Notes: a model not told the origin generated them from the sequence alone. Positions 17,299 to 24,530 are shown, counted from the first letter of the stretch. The stretch: 42,829 nt of DNA from Candidatus Gastranaerophilales bacterium (GCA_910587375.1 CAJULR010000011.1:1-42829); one strand, 5' to 3'. A program made the numbers and translations.

Positions 17299-18393
17299 TT
17301 ATTCTGTTTTTTGAGCTTCGCGAGCGGCTTTTATGTCTTTTATTGAAAGGCCAATTCTGTGCTCTTGCGGGGTGAATTTTTTGATTAAAACTTCAACCTT
17401 GTCGCCCAAAGAGAACATATTTTGAACGTTTACAAACTCTTCTGAAATTTCAGATGAGGGAAGTAATGCTTCAACGCCAGGGTAAATGTTGATGAATGCG
17501 CCGAAAGATGTGATTTTATTGATTGTTCCTTCGATAATATCGCCTTCTTTAAGCTTGTCAACAATTTCATCCCAAGGGTTTGCGCCCATTCTCTTAAGAG
17601 AAAGGCTGATTCTTTTTAACTCTTCGTCAATTTTAATAACTTTAACCTGAATTTTTTGGCCTAAAGTTACAACATCGGACGGGTGTTTAATTCTTTCCCA
17701 GCTGATTTCAGAAATAGGAAGAAGGCCGTCAATGCCGTCGATGTCAACGAATGCGCCAAAGTCTGCAATTCTAACGATTTCACCTTCAACAACCTGATCA
17801 ACCGCAAGTCTTGAAATAACTTCGTCTGCAACAAGTTCTCTTTGTTGGGTGTAAACCTGTCTTTGAGAGAGGATGAGTTTATTTCTCTTGGGGTCAGCTT
17901 CCAAAATCTTAACTTCGATTTCCTGGCCGATTTGAGTATCCAAAGGAGAACCGGTTCTTAATTGAGAAGAAGGAACAAAGCCTCTTAAGCCTTCAACTTC
18001 GGCAATTAAGCCGCCTTTAACTGAAGACACAACTTTTGCCATAACGTTTTCATTTGCGCTTTTAAGTTCTGAAAGCTTTTGCCAAGCTTGTGCGCAAGAT
18101 AATTTTTTCAATGAAAGCATTGCAACTTCATCGTCTTCTTCGTCCTTCATAACGTAGAATTCTTTAACTTCCCAAAGTTTGATTAATTCATCAGGGTTTT
18201 GTTCAGGGAAGTTTACAACTTCTTTAATTGGAAGGAAGGCTTCGGTTTTAGCGCCGATATCAACCAAATATCCGTCTTTTTCTTTCTTTACGGCAACGCC
18301 TTTTACAACGTCTGCCACGTTTAGTTTGTAAGTGTAAGAATCTTGAAGCATTTGTTCAAATTCTTCTGCACTCATCATTTCTTTTGTGCTCAT
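17299..18393 (-). CDS. rpsA: 30S ribosomal protein S1 (four S1 domains)
   Basis: Four S1 OB-fold repeats are visible in 364 residues: about 28-95 (KDGYLVDIGAKTEAFLP), 110-180 (KGGLIAEVEGLRGFVPSSQL), 198-268 (VRIADFGAFVDIDGIDGLLP) and 283-355 (NKITSFGAFINIYPGVEALLP). E. coli S1 has six. Shorter versions with three or four are normal in Firmicutes, cyanobacteria and relatives. It binds mRNA to the 30S subunit during initiation. It lies 30 bases downstream of ispH in the same direction, an association also known in clostridia, where the two can be fused. Confidence 0.93.
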   Translation of the reverse strand: MSTKEMMSAEEFEQMLQDSYTYKLNVADVVKGVAVKKEKDGYLVDIGAKTEAFLPIKEVVNFPEQNPDELIKLWEVKEFYVMKDEEDDEVAMLSLKKLSCAQAWQKLSELKSANENVMAKVVSSVKGGLIAEVEGLRGFVPSSQLRTGSPLDTQIGQEIEVKILEADPKRNKLILSQRQVYTQQRELVADEVISRLAVDQVVEGEIVRIADFGAFVDIDGIDGLLPISEISWERIKHPSDVVTLGQKIQVKVIKIDEELKRISLSLKRMGANPWDEIVDKLKEGDIIEGTINKITSFGAFINIYPGVEALLPSSEISEEFVNVQNMFSLGDKVEVLIKKFTPQEHRIGLSIKDIKAAREAQKTE

Positions 18394-18423
18394 TTTGATT
18401 TTATCCTTTCGTTTATATTGTTC

Positions 18424-19335
18424 TTATTTTATCTGCGCACAGTCCGCTATAGAATTTGCGCGCTCTATTACTTTGTTTATAATGTAATCGGGCGTTGAAG
18501 CACCCGCTGTAACGCCGATATTTTGCGCATTTTGGATTACATCTTTGTATTCATCCAATTCCGCGTCGGATTCAATATGGATTGTTTTTGTTAAAGGTGC
18601 CAAAATTTCTGCCAAATGTGTTGTGTTTGCGCTTTTTTTAGAGCCGACAACAATCATTAAATCAGATTCTTTTGCAAGGCGCCTTGCCTCATTTTGCCTA
18701 AGAGAAGTTGACGCGCAGATTGTGTTTATCACGCGAAGCTCTTTTGAAATTGGCGCAAGGTAATTTAAAACTTCTTGAAGGTATTCAATTCTCTGTGTGG
18801 TTTGAATTACAACCCCGATTTTATGCTCTTTTTTAAGCAGGGGTTCAATTTCTTTTAGCGCGTCCACACTTTTTGCAACAAAAATGCGGTTTTTATCTTT
18901 TGCATATTTTCTTGCATAGGCTGTAATTGCAACAACTTCAGGGTGTTCTTCCTTGCCTAAAATTATTACAAAATAATCTTCTTTTGAAAGTTCAATTGCC
19001 CTGTCTTGAACCTTTTTAACGTCAGGACAGGTTAAATCCACAAGTTCATAACCCTTGTTTTTAATGTCTTCAAACACTTCAAAGCTTGCGCCATGGCTTC
19101 TTATAACACAAATTGCGCCGGCCTTGCCCCCATCGCCCTTTGAACTATCTCTTTCGGGCAATTCATCCACAGTTTTAATTCCAAGCTCTTTTAATTCATT
19201 TATCACTTGAGAATTATGAATTAATTCCCCAAGAACATAGATTTCCTTTTCAGGATTTTCAGCCTTGAGCTTTTTTGTTGTTTCTACCGCCCTTTTAACT
19301 CCATAGCAAAAACCTGCATGGACGGCAAGATTAAT
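18424..19335 (-). CDS. ispH: 4-hydroxy-3-methylbut-2-enyl diphosphate reductase, likely non-AUG start
   Basis: This is the last enzyme of the MEP isoprenoid pathway, a 4Fe-4S protein. All three cluster cysteines are present when the frame is read from an ATT at 19335: C10 (NLAVHAGFCYGVKRAVE), C103 (DLTCPDV) and C207 (NTICAST). GELIHNSQV and VGSKKSANTTHLAE are also conserved. The first standard start is a GTG at 19206, which would remove C10 and about 43 residues, so it cannot give a working enzyme. The frame is open to a TGA at 19417-19419, and the only plausible starts there are ATT codons at 19410 and 19335. The ATT at 19335 gives 303 residues, the normal size. A sequencing error is the alternative. 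Confidence 0.88.
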   Translation of the reverse strand: MNLAVHAGFCYGVKRAVETTKKLKAENPEKEIYVLGELIHNSQVINELKELGIKTVDELPERDSSKGDGGKAGAICVIRSHGASFEVFEDIKNKGYELVDLTCPDVKKVQDRAIELSKEDYFVIILGKEEHPEVVAITAYARKYAKDKNRIFVAKSVDALKEIEPLLKKEHKIGVVIQTTQRIEYLQEVLNYLAPISKELRVINTICASTSLRQNEARRLAKESDLMIVVGSKKSANTTHLAEILAPLTKTIHIESDAELDEYKDVIQNAQNIGVTAGASTPDYIINKVIERANSIADCAQIK

Positions 19336-19522
19336 ATTTTTTCCAAGGGCCTCCCCTTGGCTTTTAGCACAACCGCAAGAAGCGCAATTGCTTTGAAATT
19401 CTGTGGTAATAAGGGTTCACATCCTTTAAATAGAGTCGAAAAAACTTATATTCAAGTTTTAACGCTAAACCTATTTAACCATAGACATGTTTTTAGTACA
19501 ATACTTTTAAAAAGGAACAAAA

Positions 19523-20197
19523 ATGAACAAAGACAATGCAGATAATTTAACCGGTGAAAATGTAATTTATTGGGCAAAACGCGCTTATGGCGCTAAAATG
19601 GTACCAGGGACAAGCGGAAATATATCGGTTTTAGAGGGGGATAAGGTTTTATTATCCGCTTCAGGCGTGTGCCTTGGGGATATGGAATTAAAAGACATTG
19701 CAATTTTAAATATTGATGGAGAAAATTTAAACAACATAAAGCCTTCAAGTGAAAAATTAATGCACCTTGAAATTTACAAAAAAAGGCCGGATATCAAGGC
19801 TATTATTCACATCCACTGCCCCTATGCAACATCTTTTGCCGTGTGCCATAAGGAAATGAATGAGCCCATTTTGCCTGAATTTATCTACAATTTTGGAACC
19901 GCACAAACCGGCACCGACGATAATAAAGCACAGCGCGGCGTTCCATCTGCAAAATATGCCCTTCCAAGCTCATTTGAACTTGCAGAGGAGGTTTCAAATT
20001 ATTTTAGGGATGGAAACAATGCGGTTTTAATGGAAAACCATGGGCTTGTTGCGGGTGCAGCCAGCTTAAAACAAACGTTTTACATATTAGAGAGTATTCA
20101 AGCCTACGCAAAGACTTACTTTGCCGCAAAATTTTTAGGCGAAATTCATAAATTAAACGAAGAAGAAATTTTAAAGATTAAAAATTTGAAAGGATAG
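19523..20197 (+). CDS. class II aldolase/adducin family protein (fuculose-phosphate aldolase-like)
   Basis: The 224 residues match the AraD/FucA fold. The substrate loop GTSGNISVLEGDKVLLSASG (about 28-47) is followed by PSSEKLMHLEIYKKRPDIKA. The zinc ligands are in IIHIHCPYATSFA, and the later LMENHGLVAGA supplies the third His. Such enzymes split sugar phosphates into DHAP and an aldehyde, or act as epimerases or decarboxylases. AAAGGAAC precedes the ATG. The stop lies 3 bases from the thiC start, so the two are co-translated. A role linked to the thiC product is suggested by position only. Confidence 0.85.
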   Translation: MNKDNADNLTGENVIYWAKRAYGAKMVPGTSGNISVLEGDKVLLSASGVCLGDMELKDIAILNIDGENLNNIKPSSEKLMHLEIYKKRPDIKAIIHIHCPYATSFAVCHKEMNEPILPEFIYNFGTAQTGTDDNKAQRGVPSAKYALPSSFELAEEVSNYFRDGNNAVLMENHGLVAGAASLKQTFYILESIQAYAKTYFAAKFLGEIHKLNEEEILKIKNLKG

Positions 20198-20200
20198 AAA

Positions 20201-21481
20201 ATGATAACTGACGTTAAAACACAGATTATATCTGCCCGCGAGGGAATTATAACAGATGAAATGAAATATATTGCAGAATTCGAAGGCGTGAGCCCTGAAT
20301 TTGTAAGAGAAGGCGTTGAAAAAGGCTCAATTGTTATCTTAAAGAATAACCAGAGAAAAGATTCAATTCCTGTGGGCGTTGGGGCGGGGCTTTCCGTTAA
20401 AATTAACGCAAACATAGGAACTTCAAATGAGCGCTCCGGGCTGGATGAAGAACTGAAAAAAGTAAAAATTATTGAAGAAACGGGCGCTGATGTTTTAATG
20501 GACCTATCCACAGGAAAAGGAATTGACGAAGTTCGGGCAAAAATTATCGCTTCAACAAAGCTTCCAATTGGAACCGTTCCTATGTATCAGGCAGGAAAAG
20601 AGGCGCTTGATGAATTTAAAAATATTGCAAAATTAAGCAAAGAGAAACTTTTTTCAGACATTGAAAAACAGTGCAAAGACGGCGTGGACTTTATTACAGT
20701 GCACTGCGGAGTTACAAAATTTGTAATTGAACAATTAGAAAAACAAAAAAGGGTAACAGGAATTGTATCCAGAGGCGGCGCTATGCTTGCTTGCTGGATA
20801 AAGGCGACAGGCAAGGAAAACCCCTTATATGAATATTATGATGAACTTCTTGATATTGTGAAAAAATATGATGTTGTGCTTTCTTTGGGCGACGGTCTTC
20901 GCCCGGGCTGCGGCGCAGACGCCGGGGACAGAGCACAGGTGGCTGAAACTATTGTATTAGGCGAGCTTGTTAAAAGGGCAAAAGAAAAAGGAGTTCAGGC
21001 AATGGTAGAGGGCCCGGGGCATGTGCCTTTAAACCTTGTGCCTTCAATGATTCAGACGATTAAACAATTAACAGACAATGCGCCTTTATATGTTCTTGGG
21101 CCTTTAGTGACAGACATTGCACCGGGGTATGACCATATAACTTCTGCAATTGGCGGCACATTGGCAGCGCTTCATGGGGCAGATTTCTTGTGCTATGTAA
21201 CTCCTGCAGAACACCTTGGCCTGCCTGATGTTAACCAGGTTCGTGAAGGAATTATGGCGTCAAAAATTGCAGCCCATGCGGCAGATGTTGCAAGGGGGAA
21301 CAAAAAAGCAATCGAGATGGACAGGAAAATGTCTATTGCAAGGGTAAAACTTGATTGGAAAGGGCAAAAAGAAATGGCCCTTGATAAAGAAATATTTAAA
21401 GACAAAGACTTTGAAGAAGAAAAACCCTGTACAATGTGCGGTGATTATTGCTCTATGAAGATTTTCAGACAGTATTTTTAG
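20201..21481 (+). CDS. thiC: phosphomethylpyrimidine synthase (ThiC), short anaerobic type
   Basis: This radical SAM enzyme converts aminoimidazole ribotide to the thiamine pyrimidine HMP-P. Conserved stretches are TDVKTQIISAREG, PVGVGAGLSVKINANIGTS, MDLSTGKGIDEVR, FITVHCGVT, ILVSRGGAML-like (GIVSRGGAML), SLGDGLRPGCGADA, MVEGPGHVPLN and ITSAIGGTLAALHGADFLCYVTPAEHLGLP. The C-terminal cluster motif is CTMCGDYC (CX2CX3C), one residue shorter than the CX2CX4C of E. coli or plant ThiC. At 426 residues it is the compact form of anaerobes. BzaF-type relatives that make 5-hydroxybenzimidazole look similar, but thiamine is the default. No TPP riboswitch is recognisable upstream. Confidence 0.9.
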   Translation: MITDVKTQIISAREGIITDEMKYIAEFEGVSPEFVREGVEKGSIVILKNNQRKDSIPVGVGAGLSVKINANIGTSNERSGLDEELKKVKIIEETGADVLMDLSTGKGIDEVRAKIIASTKLPIGTVPMYQAGKEALDEFKNIAKLSKEKLFSDIEKQCKDGVDFITVHCGVTKFVIEQLEKQKRVTGIVSRGGAMLACWIKATGKENPLYEYYDELLDIVKKYDVVLSLGDGLRPGCGADAGDRAQVAETIVLGELVKRAKEKGVQAMVEGPGHVPLNLVPSMIQTIKQLTDNAPLYVLGPLVTDIAPGYDHITSAIGGTLAALHGADFLCYVTPAEHLGLPDVNQVREGIMASKIAAHAADVARGNKKAIEMDRKMSIARVKLDWKGQKEMALDKEIFKDKDFEEEKPCTMCGDYCSMKIFRQYF

Positions 21482-21530
21482 GTGAACTTTTTTAAAGTTT
21501 TGTAAACTTTGTTAACTTTTAGAATTTTAA

Positions 21531-21567
21531 AAATTGCCCGGGTGTGCTTTTTAGCCCAGGGCAATTT
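21531..21567. terminator. terminator between thiC and the convergent small gene
   Basis: AAATTGCCC (21531-21539) pairs with GGGCAATTT (21559-21567), with further GC pairing inside, then TATTTTAG. It overlaps the stop of the convergent minus-strand gene and can serve both directions. Confidence 0.7.
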
Positions 21568-21772
21568 ATTTTAGAATTATTGAATACAAGTTATCTATTT
21601 CGTGCGCAATAAGCTCTGAAACAAGGGAGCCTTGCGGCGAATTTTCATTTGCAAAGGGGATAAATAAATCGTTTATTGTTTTTATTTTGCAGACACATTC
21701 TTCAATATCAAAAAGTTTTCCCCGAAGAATGTCAAGTTCTTCATCAGAGCGGCATTTAGGTTGTTTTGGCAT
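21566..21772 (-). CDS. small hypothetical protein (68 aa)
   Basis: This is an unrecognised small soluble protein that is probably helical (EELDILRGKLFDIEECVCKIKTINDLF ... LVSELIAHEIDNLYSIIL), with two Cys near residues 31 and 33 and one at 7. The ribosome site GTGAGGT lies 4-6 bases from the ATG and supports the start. It stands convergent with thiC. A divergent AbrB-like gene starts 77 bases away on the other side, so the two may share a regulatory region. Confidence 0.6.
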   Translation of the reverse strand: MPKQPKCRSDEELDILRGKLFDIEECVCKIKTINDLFIPFANENSPQGSLVSELIAHEIDNLYSIILK

Positions 21773-21849
21773 ATTTACCTCACTATATTATTACAATTTT
21801 ATTATAATATAATTAGACTTTTTTATAAAGATGTGCTTATAATTAGACT

Positions 21850-22023
21850 ATGAAAAGAAAACTTGTAAAGGTTGGTACGAGTTACGGAATAATTATACCG
21901 TCAACTCTTTTAGAGCTTATGGGCGCTGATATGAAAAAGCTGAACACAACAATGATAGACATTGACTATAATTCAGCCAAAAAGCAGATTATATTAAAAG
22001 ACCTCACCGTGGTTGAAAAATAG
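21850..22023 (+). CDS. AbrB/MazE-like small DNA-binding protein (57 aa)
   Basis: The sequence begins MKRKLVKVGTSYGIIIPSTL and continues LELMGADMKKLN. This is the swapped-hairpin beta fold of the AbrB/SpoVT/MazE family (K-x-G-x-S-x-G-I-x-IP). The length of 57 residues is only a little more than the domain itself. It could be an antitoxin without a visible toxin partner, or a transition-state regulator. No ribosome site is evident. The next gene begins 18 bases downstream. It is short enough to be missed by ORF cut-offs. Confidence 0.7.
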   Translation: MKRKLVKVGTSYGIIIPSTLLELMGADMKKLNTTMIDIDYNSAKKQIILKDLTVVEK

Positions 22024-22041
22024 GTGGTATAATAAATTGCT

Positions 22042-22668
22042 ATGGAAGAAAATTTGGAAGAAAAACGATTCGTGAAACAGATTTTATTCACATTTTTAAT
22101 TTTATTTACCCTTGGCGGCTTTGGCGGAATATATGCCACACAAGGCACAATGGCAACGGCTGCACAAGATGAGCTGCAAAACGGGGTATCAATTGAAACA
22201 CAGGCTGAAGCTTCAGAAGCCTTTGTGCAGACAACACCTTATAATATGGAATCTCTAAAGGCTGCGATAAATAACGTTTTGGCGCAATATTTACCGGGCG
22301 CAAGACTTTTAGATTTAAAAGAAACAAATATAAACGGCAAAACTTTTTGCATTTGCAAGGTTTCATACAGAAATACAGTTATAGATTTAACTATAGACCC
22401 AAAAACAGGCGCCATAAAAGGCGCTATGGAAGGCGAAACTTTAAATGGACCGGATATGGCAGTAAACTCTGCTGTTGTCAGGGTTTCAACAAAACAGGTG
22501 AATGAAATTTTAAACAAAACCATGCCGGGGGCAAGGGTTTCAAGGACGCATTACAACAAAAAAGACGGCACCATTGAAGGGTTTTTAACCTATCAAAGCT
22601 TTAGGTATTATTTTAAAATAAATGCAAAAACGGGTGAAATTGTTACAATGCAGCAGATGAACGGTTGA
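22042..22668 (+). CDS. membrane-anchored protein with PepSY-like repeats
   Basis: After a basic N-terminus (EEKRFVKQ), one hydrophobic helix (about 12-32, ILFTFLILFTLGGFGGIYA) anchors a 175-residue extracytoplasmic part. The latter has two similar units: LKAAINNVLAQYLPGARLLDLKE ... VIDLTIDPKTGAIKG and VNEILNKTMPGARVSRTHY ... YYFKINAKTGEIVTM. Helix, then strands ending in the D/N-x-K-T-G-x-I turn, is the PepSY pattern. PepSY domains often modulate proteases or bind envelope components. It follows the AbrB-like gene by 18 bases and may be controlled with it. Confidence 0.7.
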   Translation: MEENLEEKRFVKQILFTFLILFTLGGFGGIYATQGTMATAAQDELQNGVSIETQAEASEAFVQTTPYNMESLKAAINNVLAQYLPGARLLDLKETNINGKTFCICKVSYRNTVIDLTIDPKTGAIKGAMEGETLNGPDMAVNSAVVRVSTKQVNEILNKTMPGARVSRTHYNKKDGTIEGFLTYQSFRYYFKINAKTGEIVTMQQMNG

Positions 22669-22759
22669 TTTTAAAACACCTTTCCGGGCTGCCGGAGTTT
22701 TGCACATTTTTGCCGGGCGTTAAAATCACCTTTATAAGGCTATATTAAATTTATTACGT

Positions 22760-23233
22760 TTAGCGGCCATTTTCCTTGTTTAACTCCTCCAGGACTTCGT
22801 CCACATGGCCATCGACCGCAACATTGAACCAAGATTTTAAAACTTCACCTTCTTTATTTATTATAAAAGTGGAGCGGATTATTCCCATAAAACCTATGCC
22901 ATACGCGGGTTTTTCACCCCAAACGCCAAAAAAATTTATAAGCTTTTTATCAGGGTCTGAAAGAAGGATGAAATTTAAATCCTCGTTTTTCATAAATTTT
23001 TTGTGGCTTTCAATGGTGTCGCGGTTTACGCCCACAACATCCGCCAGAGGCTTTATATATTTCATATTATCCCTGAAATCTCCGGCCTGAATTGTGCAGC
23101 CCGGGGTTCCGTCGTTTGGATAAAAATAAAGGACGGTGGTTTTATTTAAAAAATCGTTTACTGTGAAGTTTTTTTCTGCGCCTGATTCCGTGACGCCCGC
23201 AATTTCACAGGGATTCATTGATTTTATATTCAT
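22760..23233 (-). CDS. bcp: peroxiredoxin, Bcp/PrxQ type
   Basis: This is a thioredoxin-fold peroxidase of 157 residues. The active-site loop PNDGTPGCTIQAGDFRD has the catalytic Cys at about 46 (TPGCT). In E. coli Bcp the resolving Cys is five residues later; here that place is Gly (AGDF). It therefore works as a 1-Cys enzyme or uses another thiol, for instance Cys9 (MNPCEIAG). It reduces H2O2 and organic peroxides with thioredoxin as donor. Two close ATGs (23233, 23218) are both possible starts. No ribosome site is clear. Confidence 0.88.
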   Translation of the reverse strand: MNIKSMNPCEIAGVTESGAEKNFTVNDFLNKTTVLYFYPNDGTPGCTIQAGDFRDNMKYIKPLADVVGVNRDTIESHKKFMKNEDLNFILLSDPDKKLINFFGVWGEKPAYGIGFMGIIRSTFIINKEGEVLKSWFNVAVDGHVDEVLEELNKENGR

Positions 23234-23402
23234 AATATTAATTATTTAAGCGGGGTTTAAAAAATTCAATCCGACAATTAATAGGTAAAACGGATTGATT
23301 TAAAAGTTTGTGGTTGGTATAATTTTTGGTATTGAAAATTAAAATTTTCAATGTTTAACAGTAAGATCCTGAAACAAGTTCAGGATGACAGCACCGCATA
23401 AT
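23234..23402. other. repeat-rich intergenic segment
   Basis: No gene is seen. It holds a palindrome around ATTGAAAATT-AA-AATTTTCAAT (near 23331-23352) and the REP at 23365-23389. It leads into the tRNA-derived repeats. Confidence 0.5.
23365..23389 (+). repeat. REP-like palindrome, copy 1
   Basis: ATCCTGAA-ACAAG-TTCAGGAT forms an 8-bp stem with a 5-base loop, followed by GAC. The same element in reverse orientation, with C to T changes in both arms (so still paired), is inside the prepilin leader at 42507-42533. Confidence 0.75.
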
Positions 23403-23480
23403 GTCCGCGTAGTTCGTGCAGGACTTGATGAGTTTACTCGTCAACAAGATAATGTCACCATTGTGACGTTCTAGACTGCA
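23403..23480 (+). repeat. tRNA-derived tandem repeat, unit A (78 bp)
   Basis: It begins like the adjacent tRNA-Arg gene (GTCCGCGTAGTTC), with a small difference (CGTG for CAG), then departs from tRNA sequence. Three local hairpins are predicted: GTCC/GGAC, TTGATGAG-TTTA-CTCGTCAA (8 bp) and AATGTCAC-CATT-GTGACGTT (8 bp). It ends in TCTAGACTGCA. Confidence 0.75.
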
Positions 23481-23510
23481 AAAAAGATTGAAAATTAAAT
23501 ATTAACATTT

Positions 23511-23587
23511 GTCCGCGTAGTTCAGCAGGACTTGATGAGTTTACTCGTCAACAAGATAATGTCACCATTGTGACGTTCTAGACTGCA
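23511..23587 (+). repeat. tRNA-derived tandem repeat, unit B (77 bp)
   Basis: The first 20 bases, GTCCGCGTAGTTCAGCAGGA, are identical to the 5' end of the tRNA-Arg gene at 23724. The remainder equals unit A. It starts 108 bases after unit A. Confidence 0.8.
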
Positions 23588-23615
23588 GAATTACAAAGGA
23601 CGCAGAATGCGACAA

Positions 23616-23695
23616 GTCCGCGTAGTTCAGCAGGACTTAGTGAGCGCCAAGCTTGCTAAAAAGAATATGTCACCATTGTGACGTTCTAGACTGCA
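23616..23695 (+). repeat. tRNA-derived tandem repeat, unit C (80 bp)
   Basis: It has the same first 20 bases as unit B and the tRNA, and the same 3' half. The middle hairpin has a different sequence, TTAGTGAGC-GCCAA-GCTTGCTAA, but still pairs over 9 bp (two G-T). Stem kept while sequence changed points to a structured RNA. It starts 105 bases after unit B and 108 before the tRNA. Confidence 0.8.
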
Positions 23696-23723
23696 GAATT
23701 ACAAAGACGTTAAAAAATCCTTT

Positions 23724-23797
23724 GTCCGCGTAGTTCAGCAGGATAGAACGTCACCCTCCTAAGGTGAATGTCGGAGGTTCGAATCCTCTCGCGGATA
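23724..23797 (+). tRNA. tRNA-Arg (anticodon CCT)
   Basis: A full cloverleaf is present. The acceptor GTCCGCG pairs with CGCGGAT (first pair G-T). The D arm is GTTC ... GAAC. The anticodon stem TCACC/GGTGA has loop CTCCTAA, anticodon CCT. The T arm is GGAGG-TTCGAAT-CCTCT. The discriminator is A and CCA is not encoded. It reads AGG codons. It is the last member of a row in which three tRNA-derived repeats precede it at the same spacing. A terminator follows within 11 bases. Confidence 0.95.
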
Positions 23798-23807
23798 GGT
23801 TTAAAAT

Positions 23808-23837
23808 CCTGTTCCTGATTGTTTTTTTAGGAACAGG
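23808..23837 (+). terminator. terminator after tRNA-Arg
   Basis: CCTGTTCCT (23808-23816) and AGGAACAGG (23829-23837) form a 9-bp stem, followed by GTTATTTTTTATTT. Confidence 0.85.
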
Positions 23838-23929
23838 GTTATTTTTTATTTGGCAGATTTTTATTTATTCTCACATTATTCTCAGTTTTTACCGTTGAAA
23901 TACTTATCGTATTGTGATAATATGATAAT

Positions 23930-24208
23930 ATGATTAAAAATTTTGGCGACAAAGAAACAGAAAAAATATTTAATGGATTAAATTCCAAAAAATTTGGAAC
24001 AATTCAAAAAATCGCCAAAAGAAAGCTTGATATGATTCATTTTGCCTATAAGGAGCAAGATTTAATAGTTCCGCCGGCAAACAGATTTGAACGCCTAAAG
24101 GGCAATTTAAAAGATTATTGTTCAATCAGGATAAATGACCAATTTAGAATAATTTTTAAATTTCAAAACGGCAATGCTGAAAAAGTTCAAATAATAGACT
24201 ATCACTAA
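23930..24208 (+). CDS. higB: HigB/RelE-family mRNA interferase toxin
   Basis: This 92-residue toxin has the HigB pattern: IKNFGDKETEKIFNG at the N-terminus, then IAKRKLDMIHFA, PPANRFERLKGNLKDYCSIRINDQFRIIFKF and the final EKVQIIDYH. The basic and His residues near the end form the RNase site in known members, which cut mRNA in the ribosome. It lies first in the operon with the antitoxin second, the usual HigBA order. The gap to the antitoxin is 13 bases. The pair is directly downstream of the tRNA-Arg array, a common site for mobile DNA. Confidence 0.93.
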   Translation: MIKNFGDKETEKIFNGLNSKKFGTIQKIAKRKLDMIHFAYKEQDLIVPPANRFERLKGNLKDYCSIRINDQFRIIFKFQNGNAEKVQIIDYH

Positions 24209-24221
24209 AGAAAGGTGACTT

Positions 24222-24506
24222 ATGAACAGACCGTATACACACCCCGGCGAAATACTTTTGGAAGAATTTGTTAAACCATATGGTTTAACGCAAAAGCGCC
24301 TGTGTGAGCTTTTAGGAGTCGGAATAAAAACTATCAGTGAAATTTATAACAGAAAACGCGGAATATCACCGGTTATGGCTTGCAAACTTTCAAAACTTTT
24401 TGGGACAACACCTGAATTTTGGATGAATGCACAGAGCGCATACGACTTATATATTGCATACGAAAACAAAAAAGACGAAATAGACAAAGTGAAAAAAATC
24501 ACCTAA
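24222..24506 (+). CDS. higA: HigA-family antitoxin (XRE helix-turn-helix)
   Basis: The 94 residues start with RPYTHPGEILLEEFVKPYGLTQKRLCELLGVGIKTISEIYNRKRGISPVMACKLSKLFGTTPEFWMNAQSAYDLYIA. This matches the HigA/VapI family: helix-turn-helix in the first 60 residues and the FGTTPEFWMNAQ-x2-YDL signature at the end. It neutralises HigB and represses the operon. AAAGGTGACTT precedes the ATG. Confidence 0.94.
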   Translation: MNRPYTHPGEILLEEFVKPYGLTQKRLCELLGVGIKTISEIYNRKRGISPVMACKLSKLFGTTPEFWMNAQSAYDLYIAYENKKDEIDKVKKIT

Positions 24507-24530
24507 CAGCAATCTGCAATTCTTTACAGC

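Noticed and set aside
18424..19206. ispH as a truncated pseudogene starting at GTG 19206
   Set aside because: The conserved N-terminus including the first cluster Cys is present in frame just upstream, so the gene is complete except for a standard start codon.
19420..19522. TPP riboswitch before the aldolase-thiC operon
   Set aside because: I find no thi-box-like CUGAGA and ACC...GGAU elements. The leader is short and AT-rich.
22666..22728. Terminator or riboswitch after the PepSY-like gene
   Set aside because: TGATTTTAA and TTAAAATCA can pair over a 45-base loop with CCGG sub-hairpins, but there is no T-run and no known riboswitch core. I leave it unassigned.
23403..23695. CRISPR array
   Set aside because: The repeated units are 77-80 bp with AT-rich 28-30 bp gaps that are partly alike, only three copies exist, and no cas gene is near.
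23403..23695. Integron attC sites
   Set aside because: No consistent GTTRRRY/RYYYAAC pairs, no integrase, and no cassette ORFs between the units.
23403..23695. Three further tRNA genes
   Set aside because: Only the 5' 20 bases match a tRNA. The acceptor 3' strand and T arm are missing, so no cloverleaf can form.
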